From an uncultured Bradyrhizobium sp. (lineage in GTDB: Bacteria > Pseudomonadota > Alphaproteobacteria > Rhizobiales > Xanthobacteraceae), in NCBI RefSeq assembly GCF_936928535.1, contig NZ_CAKZHY010000020.1, forward strand, positions 1-52,532: DNA of 52,532 nt. The letters are read 5' to 3'. Each line of letters starts with the position of its first letter. Position 1 is the first letter of the stretch. The position numbers and the translations under genes are program-made. The notes below the pieces were generated by a model. The model did no database searches. It was given only the letters and a program-made list of their open reading frames with translations, and was not told the DNA's origin. Positions 8,054 to 16,813 of the stretch are shown in pieces.

Positions 8054-9225
8054 AGCAGGTCCCTGCCGGCTCGCTGGCGGTCGTCATTGCACTCGGCACC
8101 GCGCAGACCATTGCATGGGCGTCGAGCTACTATCTCCCCGCCATCCTGGCTGCGCCGATCGCGCGCGATCTCGGTCTCGCGCCGACTTACGTGTTTGGCG
8201 CGCTGTCCGGCGCGCTCGTCATCTCAGGATTGCTCGGTCCCCGCGTTGGGCACGCTATCGATACGTTCGGAGGGCGCAGCCTGCTTGCCGTCTCGAACCT
8301 CGTCTTTGTTGCGGGCTTGCTCCTACTGTCTGTAACCCACGGCATGGCGCTGCTGATCACAGCCTGGATATTGCTGGGGATTGGCATGGGAATGGGCCTC
8401 TACGAAGCGGCCTTCGCAACGCTTGCACGCATCTATGGTGCCGATGCGCGACGAACCATCACCGGCATCACGCTGATAGCGGGTTTTGCCAGCACCGTCG
8501 GCTGGCCACTCACAACTTGGCTCGCGTCGGAATATGGCTGGCGCGTCGCCTGCCAGGTGTGGGCGGCGATCCATATCGGGCTTGCGTTGCCACTCAATCT
8601 TTCGCTGCCGCGCGCAGCTCCATTGGACCAGGAGTCGCGAGCGGGCACGGGGGCCAGCCGGCAATCCGAACGCCAGAGCGAAGCTTTCTCAATGGTGGTG
8701 CTGGCCTACATGTTCGCTGCGACGAGTTTCGTCAGCTCCGGCGTGTCGGCGATCTTGCCGACGATGCTGGTTGCATTTGGCGCGACGCCCGCACAGGCCC
8801 TGTTCGCGGGAACATTGGTTGGCCCTGCTCAAGTCGCCGCCCGCATCCTGGAGGCGGGATGGCTCGGCGGATTTCATCCGCTTCTTTCTGCAAGGCTGGC
8901 CACGCTCATGAACCCGATCGGTATCGTTGCGCTGGTCGCGGGCGGCTCGTTCCTCGCACCGGCCTTCTCGGTATTGTATGGCGCGGGCAACGGCATCATC
9001 ACCATTGCGCGCGGTACGCTTCCCTTGGCGATTTTCGGGCCGACGGGTTTCGGCCGACGCGTCGGTATGATCTCGCTGCCGGCCCGCGCGACAGGGGCTT
9101 TCGCCCCGCTCGCATTGGGCATGATGGTGGAGCATTTCGGCACCAGTGCACTGTGGATCAGCGCGGTCGCCTCGATCTCCGCCTTCTCTGCGCTCCTGCT
9201 GCTTCGAGCGGATCCGGCAACATAG
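8050..9225 (+). CDS. MFS transporter, probable arsenical exporter
   Basis: A 391-residue major facilitator with about 12 membrane segments in two six-helix halves, joined by a polar loop near residues 195-218. The ATG at 8050 overlaps the stop of the flavoprotein gene (ATGA), so the two are translationally coupled; the frame open to 7957 is not used. Coupling to an ArsR-controlled flavoprotein suggests that it exports arsenite or the product of that enzyme, a role shown for MFS proteins such as ArsK and ArsJ in other bacteria. I cannot assign it to either family from sequence alone. Confidence 0.82.
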   Translation: MKQVPAGSLAVVIALGTAQTIAWASSYYLPAILAAPIARDLGLAPTYVFGALSGALVISGLLGPRVGHAIDTFGGRSLLAVSNLVFVAGLLLLSVTHGMALLITAWILLGIGMGMGLYEAAFATLARIYGADARRTITGITLIAGFASTVGWPLTTWLASEYGWRVACQVWAAIHIGLALPLNLSLPRAAPLDQESRAGTGASRQSERQSEAFSMVVLAYMFAATSFVSSGVSAILPTMLVAFGATPAQALFAGTLVGPAQVAARILEAGWLGGFHPLLSARLATLMNPIGIVALVAGGSFLAPAFSVLYGAGNGIITIARGTLPLAIFGPTGFGRRVGMISLPARATGAFAPLALGMMVEHFGTSALWISAVASISAFSALLLLRADPAT

Positions 9226-9253
9226 GACGAGATGGGAGGTATGCATTCGTAGC

Positions 9254-10474
9254 TTGAGCGGCCGGCCCCTGATCGCGGTCATGTGCATCGGCCAGGTCGG
9301 CAACCTGCTGTCGCACGTGACGCTATCAGCGAATCTCGCGCAGCATCTGATGCCGGAATGGGGACTTTCCGCCGCCGGAGGCGGGTTGATGGCGAGCGGC
9401 TACGCTTTCGGCTACATGCTCGCCGTGCCGGTGCTGACGACGTTGACCGATCGGATCGATGCGCGGATCGTGCTGCTGTGCGGCTCCATCGTCAGCGGAC
9501 TTGCGACCGTAGCCTTTGGCATCTTCGCACAAGGGTTCTGGTCGGGGACGATCGTCTGGTCGCTTGCTGGCCTGGGATTTGCCGGCGCTTACATGCCCGG
9601 GCTGAAGGCGCTGACGGACCGACTGCCCGCCGGCGACACCTCGCGTGCCGTGACGCTGTACACGTCGAGCTTTTCGGTCGGCGTCGGGCTTTCGTTTCTC
9701 GTTGCGCAACTTCTCGCAGATCGCTGGGGTTGGCGGATCGCCTTCTACGTCACCGGCATCGGCCCCGTTGCGATGGTGGTTGCATGTCTTCTGATGGAGG
9801 GGCGTCGGGCCACTCCGAAAGCTGGGCGCCTCCTGGATTTCGCGCCGGTTTTCTCGAACCGCGAGGCGCTCGGTTACATCTTCGGTTACGGCGCGCATTG
9901 TTTCGAGCTCTACGGCATCCGCACCTGGCTGGTCGGTTTCTGGACGTTCGTCGTTGCGCATCAAGGCGCGCCCTCGTGGTTGACACCGGTGTTGATGAGC
10001 TTCTGCTTTGCGGTGATCTCGATGCCCGCCAGCATCCTAGGCAACGAGGCCGCATTGAAATTCGGACGACACCGCGCCATCACAATCGTGATGATCGCGT
10101 CGGCCTGCGTCGCGATCATCATCGGCCTCAACGCGACAGCTCCCGCATGGGTGCTCGCGCTGATGCTGATGATCTATGGCCTCACGGTGCCGGCCGATTC
10201 CGGAGCGCTGACGGCTGGCATGTCCGCTGCGGCCGTCTCCGACCATCGTGGCGCAACGCTGGCTCTGCATTCCACCGTCGGCTTCGGGCTTTCAGCCCTC
10301 GGTGCCTGGGGGACGGGCGTCGCGCTCGACATTGCGGGTGGACCCCAGAGTGCGCGTGGCTGGCTACTGGTCTTCATCATTCTTGCGACCGGAATCCTGC
10401 TCGGACCATTGGCGCTGCTCTGGGCCCGCGGAAGCAAAGCCCAAGTGCACCCGTTCGGCATAAGGCCGAAGTGA
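9254..10474 (+). CDS. MFS transporter, second in the ars operon
   Basis: A 406-residue, roughly 12-TM major facilitator, different in sequence from its upstream neighbour and closer in feel to the CynX/NimT-like branch. The start is uncertain. The frame runs back to 9146 inside the previous gene, an ATG at 9241 is out of frame (three codons), and the best candidate is TTG at 9254 with GGGAGGT about 13 nt upstream. An ATG at 9281 would remove part of the first helix. It lies 28 bp after the first MFS gene and probably belongs to the same transcript. The substrate is unknown. Confidence 0.78.
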   Translation: MSGRPLIAVMCIGQVGNLLSHVTLSANLAQHLMPEWGLSAAGGGLMASGYAFGYMLAVPVLTTLTDRIDARIVLLCGSIVSGLATVAFGIFAQGFWSGTIVWSLAGLGFAGAYMPGLKALTDRLPAGDTSRAVTLYTSSFSVGVGLSFLVAQLLADRWGWRIAFYVTGIGPVAMVVACLLMEGRRATPKAGRLLDFAPVFSNREALGYIFGYGAHCFELYGIRTWLVGFWTFVVAHQGAPSWLTPVLMSFCFAVISMPASILGNEAALKFGRHRAITIVMIASACVAIIIGLNATAPAWVLALMLMIYGLTVPADSGALTAGMSAAAVSDHRGATLALHSTVGFGLSALGAWGTGVALDIAGGPQSARGWLLVFIILATGILLGPLALLWARGSKAQVHPFGIRPK

Positions 10475-10545
10475 GACAGGGCCGGTGTGAGGCCTCGCGC
10501 ACCTGGCGGCATGCGAGTCAGCTTTCGCACGCTTCCTGCGGCCAT

Positions 10546-10579
10546 GAAAAAACCCGCGGCGGATTTATCTGCGCGGGTG
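10546..10579 (-). terminator. Rho-independent terminator (leftward)
   Basis: On the minus strand, arms ACCCGCG and CGCGGGT (10572-10578 and 10552-10558) with a 13-nt loop are followed by a run of six T. It would end transcription coming from the DUF1254/DUF1214 genes. It could also reduce read-through from the ars operon on the plus strand. Confidence 0.6.
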
Positions 10580-10588
10580 CTGACGAAT

Positions 10589-10638
10589 TTTCGATGATGC
10601 CACTCTGCCAGTGTTTTGCCCGACGTGTCAAAGCGGAA
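10589..10638. repeat. Dispersed intergenic repeat, copy B
   Basis: This is the second copy of the 50-bp element at 2966-3015 (46/50 identical; 33 identical bases at 10606-10638). It lies between the leftward terminator and the end of the DUF1254 gene. Confidence 0.75.
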
Positions 10639-10770
10639 AATAGGGGCGGACAGGGGATGCGCCGACTCTCTCCGAAGAGCCTGTTTGGGTGCGGCGTCGA
10701 AATTGCCAATCGCATCAACGCCCCGCTACTGTGCATGGGGTCGTTTTCGCGCGCTTTGCTTTCGGTGGTC

Positions 10771-11355
10771 TCAGCGCCGGCCGCGCGGTGCCTCGGCCTT
10801 GGCGGGCGCTTCGGTCTGCGGCGCGCAGGTCGCGGCGGCAAGCGTCGCTTGCGCCTGCGGCATCAGGCCGGGCTCGGCGGCGAGCGCCTTCATCACGATC
10901 AGGCCTGTCGCGCTGGGGGAGTCGATGATCAGGCGGTCGGCCGCGGTGACCTCTTCGTCCTCGGGCAGGGCGTTGTGCTGCGCTTCCGTCATCAGGTCGA
11001 GCTCGATCACCTTCTTGCCGGCCGAGCGGTCGTTGATGGCGTAATAGGCGATCTCGTTGCGGGTGTAGAACGACACCGACGTATAGGCCTGGCTCACCGG
11101 CACGGTGAGCTTGATCGGTCCGCCCGAAAGGTCATAGCGGCAGATCGCCAGCGCGAAGGCCGGGTCCATGAACGGCATCGGCGAGGTATTGGGATCGGCG
11201 AGAGGAAGCTGCGTCACTCCGTTGAGCTTGGTCATCGGCGTCAGCCGCGAATAGGCGTCCTGCGTTGCGATCCGCGGTAGCGCCAGCACGCTGACGAGAT
11301 GGACCACGAGGCCCAGCACCACGCCGGCAAGAATGGTGAACGCCAGGCGGATCAT
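10771..11355 (-). CDS. DUF1254 domain membrane-anchored protein
   Basis: A 194-residue protein with one N-terminal membrane anchor (AFTILAGVVLGLVVHLVSVLA, slightly trimmed here: residues 5-25) and a DUF1254-like domain outside the membrane. The domain shows the LPLADPNTSPMPFMDPAF and YTSVSFYTRNEIAYYAIND segments. A proline/alanine-rich tail follows. The start overlaps the stop of the DUF1214 gene by 4 bases (ATGA). In many bacteria DUF1254 and DUF1214 form one polypeptide; here they are two coupled genes, so the products probably pair. The function of the family is not established. Confidence 0.75.
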   Translation of the reverse strand: MIRLAFTILAGVVLGLVVHLVSVLALPRIATQDAYSRLTPMTKLNGVTQLPLADPNTSPMPFMDPAFALAICRYDLSGGPIKLTVPVSQAYTSVSFYTRNEIAYYAINDRSAGKKVIELDLMTEAQHNALPEDEEVTAADRLIIDSPSATGLIVMKALAAEPGLMPQAQATLAAATCAPQTEAPAKAEAPRGRR

Positions 11356-11930
11356 GAGCAGCCCACCGTGGAGATGCTGGGCATCGGCGCGTCGCGCTTG
11401 GTGCGCGTCGCAACGCCGACGGGGGTGTCGTAGAGGCGGAACATCAGCGCATAGCGCTCGATGCCGCCGGTCGGCAGCCAGTTGCCGGCGCGCGAGCGCG
11501 CGGCGATGTGGATCTCGAACGTGCCGTCGGAGGCGCGCACGATCTCCTGGCTGGTGAAGCCGTAGCGCTGCAGCGAATTGGCGACGAGATGCCCCTTGCG
11601 GTCATACAGCGTCAGCGTCCAGAACCGCGCCGGCGGGGTCACGCCCGACACGACGACGTCGCAGCGGCCGTCGAGCGCCTTCTTCTTGTCGTCGGCCGTT
11701 GCGGTGAAGGCGACACCGTCGCCGGTGCCGATCGGCAGCTCGCCGTTGCGCACGATGGTGGCGCGCGAATAGGGATCGACGTCCGACGTGCCGGTGCGGG
11801 GGCGGGCGGTCCAGGCGCCGATCGTCAGCGCGCCGATTTCGGTGCCGCGCGTCGTCGTCATCCAGGTGGCGCCGACGCCGACCACGGTCGCGAGCAGCAG
11901 GGCCGTCAATGTGATCAGGAGCAGCCGCAC
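11352..11930 (-). CDS. DUF1214 domain membrane-anchored protein
   Basis: A 192-residue protein with an N-terminal hydrophobic anchor or signal (residues 3-22) and a DUF1214 beta-rich domain, recognisable from RFWTLTLYDRKGHLVANSLQR and the GNWLPTGG segment near the C-terminus. It lies 9 bp downstream of the penicillin-binding protein gene on the same strand, so it may be co-transcribed with it, and it overlaps the following DUF1254 gene. The biochemical role is unknown. A cell-envelope location is supported by the anchor and by the neighbour. Confidence 0.8.
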   Translation of the reverse strand: MRLLLITLTALLLATVVGVGATWMTTTRGTEIGALTIGAWTARPRTGTSDVDPYSRATIVRNGELPIGTGDGVAFTATADDKKKALDGRCDVVVSGVTPPARFWTLTLYDRKGHLVANSLQRYGFTSQEIVRASDGTFEIHIAARSRAGNWLPTGGIERYALMFRLYDTPVGVATRTKRDAPMPSISTVGCS

Positions 11931-11939
11931 GGGATCAGA

Positions 11940-14234
11940 TCAGTTCTTGCGCGGAGTGGACGCGTTTGCGTTCTCCTCCGCCGCATAATTCTGCGGGAAG
12001 GCAAGCGCGCTCGTCGACGACGTCGGCTTGGCCGGCTTCGCGCTGTCGTCGGCAGCCGATTTGTTCGCGGTCTTGGCGGCGTCGTCGAGCAGCTTCTCGA
12101 CCCGCACCAGAATGTCGGCGCCGCGCTTGGTCAGCACCGGCGGCGGACCGGGCTTGGTCTCCAGAACCTTGGGGGCCGCATTGGCCTGCGCATTGGCGAT
12201 CTTCTCGCGCGGCAGCTTCTGGCCCATGCCGACGCCGGGAATTTCCCTGATCTCGACGCCCTGATGCGCGGCGACCATGATGTCGTGCCAGGTCTGCGCC
12301 GGCAGCGAGCCGCCGGTCATGCGGTTGGTCGGCGAGTAGTCGTCATTGCCGTACCAGACCGCGCAGGTGAAATTGCCGGTGTAGCCGACGAACCAGGCGT
12401 CGCGATACGCATTCGTCGTGCCGGTCTTGCCGGCGGTCGGAATGCCGTCGAGCGCGGCGCGGCGCGCGGTGCCTTCGCTGACGACGTGGCTCATCATGCC
12501 GGCCATGTCGGCGGCGATATTCGCGGGGATGGCCTGCTTCGGCTTCGGGCCGTCGCGATCCCAGCGCCACACCAGATCGCCGGCGCCGGTGCGCACCTCC
12601 AGCACCGCATGCGGCGTCACCGCCTTGCCGCGGTTCGGGAAGGTTGCATAGGCCACGGCGTGCTCGAGCACGCTGACTTCGTCGGAGCCGATCGGCAGCG
12701 ACGGCGTATCGGGCAGGGGGGCCTTGATGCCGAAGCGGCGCGCGACCTCGACGATCTTGGCGCGGCCGATCTTGGCCGGGTTCGGCGCCTTCGGTTGTTC
12801 CTTCTGGCCGATCGCGATCGACAGTTTGACGGGCACGACGTTGATCGAGCGCGTGATCGCCTGCGTCAGCGTCACCGGGCCGGAATAGGAATGGCCATAG
12901 TTCTGCGGACACCAATTGCCGATGCAGACCGGGCCGTCGACCACGATCGAGTTCGGCGTGAACCCGTTCAGCAGCGCCGTGGTGTAGACATAAGGCTTGA
13001 ACGACGAGCCGGGCTGGCGATAGGCGTCGACCGCGCGGTTGAACTGGCTCGCGCCGTAATCGCGGCCGCCGACCATGGCACGGATGCCGCCGTCGAGATC
13101 GGAGACGACGGTCGCGGCCTGCGTCGCGTGATAGTCGCGGCCGAACTGGCGCAGCTGGTTCTCGATGGCGTCTTCCGCCGCCTTCTGCACGTTGGTGTCG
13201 ATCGCGAGGCGCACCACGAACACGCGCTCGGTGTAGGATTTCGGGAACGTGTCGACCAGCTTGCGCATCTCGTCGAAGGCGTAGTCGAGGTAGTAGTTCG
13301 GCGACGCCTCGTCGCGGCGGTCGACCGCGAAGGCCGGGTTGCGGCGGGCGCCGAACACCTGGCCCTCGGTCATGAAGCCGGCATCGACGAGATTGTCGAG
13401 CACGACGTTGGCGCGGGCACGCGCGGCGGGCAGGTTGATGTGCGGGGCGTATTTCGTCGGCGCCTTGAACAGGCCGGCGAGCATCGCCGCTTCCGCCAAG
13501 GTCACGTCACGCGCCGATTTGTTGAAATAGAAATGGGCCGCACCGTCCACGCCGAAAGTGCCGCCGCCCATATATGCGCGGTCGAGATAGAGTTTGAGGA
13601 TCTCGTTCTTGGTCAGGCGCCATTCCAGCCAGACCGCGAGGAACGCCTCGTTGATCTTGCGCTCGATGGTGCGCTCGTTGCTCAGGAACAGGTTCTTGGC
13701 GAGCTGCTGCGTGATCGACGAGCCGCCCTGGCGGACGCCGCCGGCCTGGGCGTTGGTGACGAGAGCGCGCGCGGTGCCGGCGATGTCGATGCCGAAATGG
13801 TCGTAGAAGCGGCGGTCTTCGGTGGCGAGCGTCGCCTTGATCAGGACATCAGGGAAATCTTCCAGCGGGATCGAATCGTTGTGCTTGATGCCGCGGCTGC
13901 CGATCGGGTTGCCGTAGCGGTCGAGGAACGTCACCGCGAGGTCGGATTTCTTCAGCCAGTCCTCGTCCGCGGTCTCGCGGAAGGCGGGGATGGCGAGGAT
14001 CAGCATCAGCACCATGCCGCCGAGGCCGATGGTTGCGGCTTCCGACAGCGGCTCGATGAACACCCAGCGCTTCCACCGCCCGACATAGAAGCGGTCCATG
14101 AAGGTCGAGTAGCGCTCGTAGAGCTCGCGGATGCCCTTCGCCGAGGAGAACAGCGAGGAGTCGATGCGTGCATCGAGGTCCAGGAAGAAGTTCCTGAGAC
14201 GACTCTTCCAGTTGGATGGTGTGTTCTGGACCAC
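11940..14234 (-). CDS. Class A penicillin-binding protein (PBP1A type)
   Basis: A 764-residue bifunctional peptidoglycan synthase. A roughly 65-residue cytoplasmic N-terminus is followed by one membrane segment (about 66-84). The GT51 glycosyltransferase has catalytic E139 in ATEDRRFYDHFG and the GGSSITQQLAKNLFLS motif. The transpeptidase has the SxxK serine in QPGSSFKP (near 409), the SIN motif, and KTGTTNAYRD near 600. An Ala/Lys-rich tail follows. The enzyme polymerises glycan strands and cross-links them in the periplasm. The long cytoplasmic N-terminus may bind partner proteins. It is divergent from the YcgN-type gene. Confidence 0.93.
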   Translation of the reverse strand: MVQNTPSNWKSRLRNFFLDLDARIDSSLFSSAKGIRELYERYSTFMDRFYVGRWKRWVFIEPLSEAATIGLGGMVLMLILAIPAFRETADEDWLKKSDLAVTFLDRYGNPIGSRGIKHNDSIPLEDFPDVLIKATLATEDRRFYDHFGIDIAGTARALVTNAQAGGVRQGGSSITQQLAKNLFLSNERTIERKINEAFLAVWLEWRLTKNEILKLYLDRAYMGGGTFGVDGAAHFYFNKSARDVTLAEAAMLAGLFKAPTKYAPHINLPAARARANVVLDNLVDAGFMTEGQVFGARRNPAFAVDRRDEASPNYYLDYAFDEMRKLVDTFPKSYTERVFVVRLAIDTNVQKAAEDAIENQLRQFGRDYHATQAATVVSDLDGGIRAMVGGRDYGASQFNRAVDAYRQPGSSFKPYVYTTALLNGFTPNSIVVDGPVCIGNWCPQNYGHSYSGPVTLTQAITRSINVVPVKLSIAIGQKEQPKAPNPAKIGRAKIVEVARRFGIKAPLPDTPSLPIGSDEVSVLEHAVAYATFPNRGKAVTPHAVLEVRTGAGDLVWRWDRDGPKPKQAIPANIAADMAGMMSHVVSEGTARRAALDGIPTAGKTGTTNAYRDAWFVGYTGNFTCAVWYGNDDYSPTNRMTGGSLPAQTWHDIMVAAHQGVEIREIPGVGMGQKLPREKIANAQANAAPKVLETKPGPPPVLTKRGADILVRVEKLLDDAAKTANKSAADDSAKPAKPTSSTSALAFPQNYAAEENANASTPRKN

Positions 14235-14424
14235 CTAGAACCCTTGAGGCTCGGTTCGAAAGCGTTCAAGCACCCGGCCGGGGCGGCATCGAGACGTCTT
14301 GCGGGATTGTTGCGGCAAACCCAAGGCGCCCGTTTCGCGCACCTCAGGCGGACTTGCTGTTCTTCTAGCCGAGCGGGGCCTATAAACCAATGGTCAGGCT
14401 CGCAATTTTGAACAACAGGCCTAA

Positions 14425-14440
14425 TTGAACCCCGGTTCAA
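14425..14440. promoter_or_regulatory. Inverted repeat in the divergent PBP/YcgN promoter region
   Basis: TTGAAC-CCCG-GTTCAA has perfect 6-base arms and sits about midway between the two divergent genes. The regulator is unknown, and the spacing does not fit the alphaproteobacterial LexA box. Confidence 0.3.
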
Positions 14441-14529
14441 TACGGGCCTTGCGGGGGCGTTCCTTGCAGTCTGACAGAAGCGCGCCCTAGATGGCGCTCG
14501 TCCCAGCTCATTGGATCAGTATCAGGCGC

Positions 14530-15045
14530 ATGACCGCAGCTCGCAAACCACCTTCTGACCAGGATGGATTCTTCTGGAAAACCAAGAAGATGGAGGATAT
14601 GTCGACGGCCGAATGGGAGAGCCTTTGCGATGGCTGCGGCCGCTGCTGTCTGAACAAGCTCGAAGACGAGGATACCGGCGAGATCTATTTCACCGACGTC
14701 AGCTGCAAGATGCTCGATTCCTGCACGGCCGGCTGCAAGGACTACACGAATCGCTTCGACTACGTGCCGGACTGCGTTGTCATGACGCCGGAAAAGGTCC
14801 GTACCCTCCCCTGGCTGCCTCCGAGCTGCGGCTACAGGCTCGTTGCCCAGGGCCGCGATCTCTATTGGTGGCACCCGCTGATCTCAGGCGATCCCAATAC
14901 GGTGCATGAGGCCGGCGTCTCCGTGCGCGGCCGGGTCGCGGGCACCGAGGTAGAGATTCCCGACGACAAGCTTGAACACTATCTGGTGCAATGGCCCGGG
15001 CAGGTGCCGAAACGGGCACGCCTGAAGCGACGCCCCAAGGACTGA
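14530..15045 (+). CDS. YcgN/UPF0260 family cysteine cluster protein
   Basis: A 171-residue protein of the UPF0260 (YcgN) family, part of the CxxCxxCC zinc/iron-chelating domain group. The signature is [19 protein letters not shown], followed by C-rich segments [15 protein letters not shown] and DCVVM and by [10 protein letters not shown]. Length matches the family. I chose the ATG at 14530; an in-frame start at 14491 would add 13 residues without homology character. The function is not established; metal binding follows from the cysteine pattern. It is a single gene, divergent from the PBP gene. Confidence 0.88.
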   Translation: MTAARKPPSDQDGFFWKTKKMEDMSTAEWESLCDGCGRCCLNKLEDEDTGEIYFTDVSCKMLDSCTAGCKDYTNRFDYVPDCVVMTPEKVRTLPWLPPSCGYRLVAQGRDLYWWHPLISGDPNTVHEAGVSVRGRVAGTEVEIPDDKLEHYLVQWPGQVPKRARLKRRPKD

Positions 15046-15217
15046 TCAGCCGGACTGATCGGCCGCCTCTCTCATCACTTGTTCGGGATGACCGCGATGC
15101 GGGATGCACCCATGCGCAGCGGTGCCTGCCTGAGAAGAAGTTTGCTGCTTAGATTGGGTTCATAGAACGAATCCTTCGCGGCTTTGCACCGCAACACGCC
15201 CGATCCGACAGCCCGAG

Positions 15218-16807
15218 ATGAACCAATTCACACGGCAGAGCAGCCAGGCTGCCGATATCAGGACATTGCCCGACGACATCGCCGAGGAATTGACCCGCCT
15301 TCCTGGCGAGGTCATCAGCGTTAGCGACGCGCCCCCGATCTCGCCGCCGGCATCGCTGTCACAGGACGAGGTCCGCACCATCGTCATCAGCCTGATGCTG
15401 ACGATGTTCCTGGCGGCCCTCGACCAGACCATCGTTGCCACTGCGCTGCCGACCATCGGGCGCCAGTTCCAGGATGTCTCGAACCTCTCGTGGGTCATCA
15501 CCGCCTATCTGCTCGCCTCGACTGCGGTCGCCCCCGTGTTCGGGACGCTGAGTGACATCTACGGCCGCAAGGCCATGATCATCGTCTCGCTGAGCCTGTT
15601 CATCGCCGGCTCGATCCTGTGCGCGATCGCGCCGAGCATGCCGATGCTGATTCTCGCGCGCGGCCTTCAGGGGCTCGGCGGCGGCGGCATCATGCCGGTC
15701 GTGCAGACCGTCATCTCCGACGTCGTCTCCCCGCGCGAACGCGGGCAGTACCAGGCCTATTTCTCCAGCGTCTGGATGGTCGGCGGCATCCTCGGCCCTG
15801 TCATCGGCGGTGTTTTCGCCGAGCATCTGCACTGGTCGATGATCTTCTGGATCAACCTGCCGCTCGCCGCCGCAGCCCTCGCGTTGCTGCTGCCGAAGAT
15901 GAAGAAGATCCCGGTGTTCCATCGCAAGCGCAAGGTCGACTGGCTCGGCGGCGTGCTGCTGATGGCCTCCGCGGTCGTCTTCATGCTGGTGTTGACCTGG
16001 GGCGGTACGCGGTACAAGTGGCTGTCGCCGACCATTGTTGCGATGGTGGGCGGCGCCGTCGCGCTCGCGCTGACCTTCGTCTGGCACGCGCGCCGCGCCG
16101 ACGAGCCGTTCCTGCCGCTGCCATTGCTGAGCGGATCGGTCGCGCCCTTCGCGCTGACCGCGGGCGGCTGCGGTCTCGGCGCCATCACCGGCCTCACCGT
16201 GCAGCTCCCGCTCTATTACGAGTCGGTCTATCATCTCAGCGCCAGCGAGGCCGGCCTTGCGCTGATTCCGCTCGCGGCGGTCTCGACGATAGGCGCCGCC
16301 GTCGCCGGTCGCACCATGGCGCGCGCCAAGCACTACAAGCGCGTCGCCATCGTCGGTACCTCCTGGGCTGCGATCTGCGCGCTCGGCCTGACGCTGACGA
16401 CCTTGCCGTTGTGGGGCCTGTTGACGCTGATGGCCGCGTTCGCGCTCGGCCTCGGCACGACGTTTCCCGTCTGCGTGGTTTCGCTGCAGAACTCCGTTGC
16501 CCGTCCGCTGGTCGGCACCATCACCGGCGCGATGAACTTCTTCCGCTCGCTGATGTCCTCGTTCACGGTCGCAGCGTTCGCCGCCATCCTGCTGATCGCG
16601 CTCGGCGCCGACATTCCGCTGGCCGGCGAGCATCACGGTGCGGGCAGCCTCCCGGCGATTCCGGCCGAGGATATGCAGCACGCCTTTCGCTACGTCTTCG
16701 CGGCTGCGACCGCGCTGATGACCACCGCCTCGCTCTGCCTGATCATGATGGAGGAGCGGCCGCTGGCCGGTCCTTCCACGGCACAACCCGTGGAGATGGC
16801 GGAGTAG
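15218..16807 (+). CDS. MFS multidrug exporter, DHA2/EmrB-QacA family
   Basis: A 529-residue, probably 14-helix drug:proton antiporter. About 45 polar N-terminal residues precede the first helix. The family motif ALDQTIVATALPTIG lies at the end of helix 1, and motif A (GTLSDIYGRKAM) follows helix 2. Motif C-like glycines in GGILGPVIGGVF mark the antiporter branch. No membrane-fusion partner gene is adjacent, so it may act alone at the inner membrane. It is convergent with the next gene, with only 6 bp between the stop codons. The drug range is unknown. Confidence 0.9.
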   Translation: MNQFTRQSSQAADIRTLPDDIAEELTRLPGEVISVSDAPPISPPASLSQDEVRTIVISLMLTMFLAALDQTIVATALPTIGRQFQDVSNLSWVITAYLLASTAVAPVFGTLSDIYGRKAMIIVSLSLFIAGSILCAIAPSMPMLILARGLQGLGGGGIMPVVQTVISDVVSPRERGQYQAYFSSVWMVGGILGPVIGGVFAEHLHWSMIFWINLPLAAAALALLLPKMKKIPVFHRKRKVDWLGGVLLMASAVVFMLVLTWGGTRYKWLSPTIVAMVGGAVALALTFVWHARRADEPFLPLPLLSGSVAPFALTAGGCGLGAITGLTVQLPLYYESVYHLSASEAGLALIPLAAVSTIGAAVAGRTMARAKHYKRVAIVGTSWAAICALGLTLTTLPLWGLLTLMAAFALGLGTTFPVCVVSLQNSVARPLVGTITGAMNFFRSLMSSFTVAAFAAILLIALGADIPLAGEHHGAGSLPAIPAEDMQHAFRYVFAAATALMTTASLCLIMMEERPLAGPSTAQPVEMAE

Positions 16808-16813
16808 GGCGCT

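Noticed and set aside
10541..10611. Short peptide frame starting MKKPAAD
   Set aside because: The 17-codon frame coincides with the A-rich foot and stem of a leftward terminator, which commonly produces such a reading.
9283..11280. 665-codon plus-strand frame
   Set aside because: It is an out-of-frame reading of the second MFS gene that runs through the terminator and repeat; composition is Arg-rich.
11508..14411. 967-codon plus-strand frame
   Set aside because: It lies antisense to the DUF1214 and PBP genes; its Arg/Gly/Asp/His-rich composition is that of a GC-rich mirror frame, with no domain.
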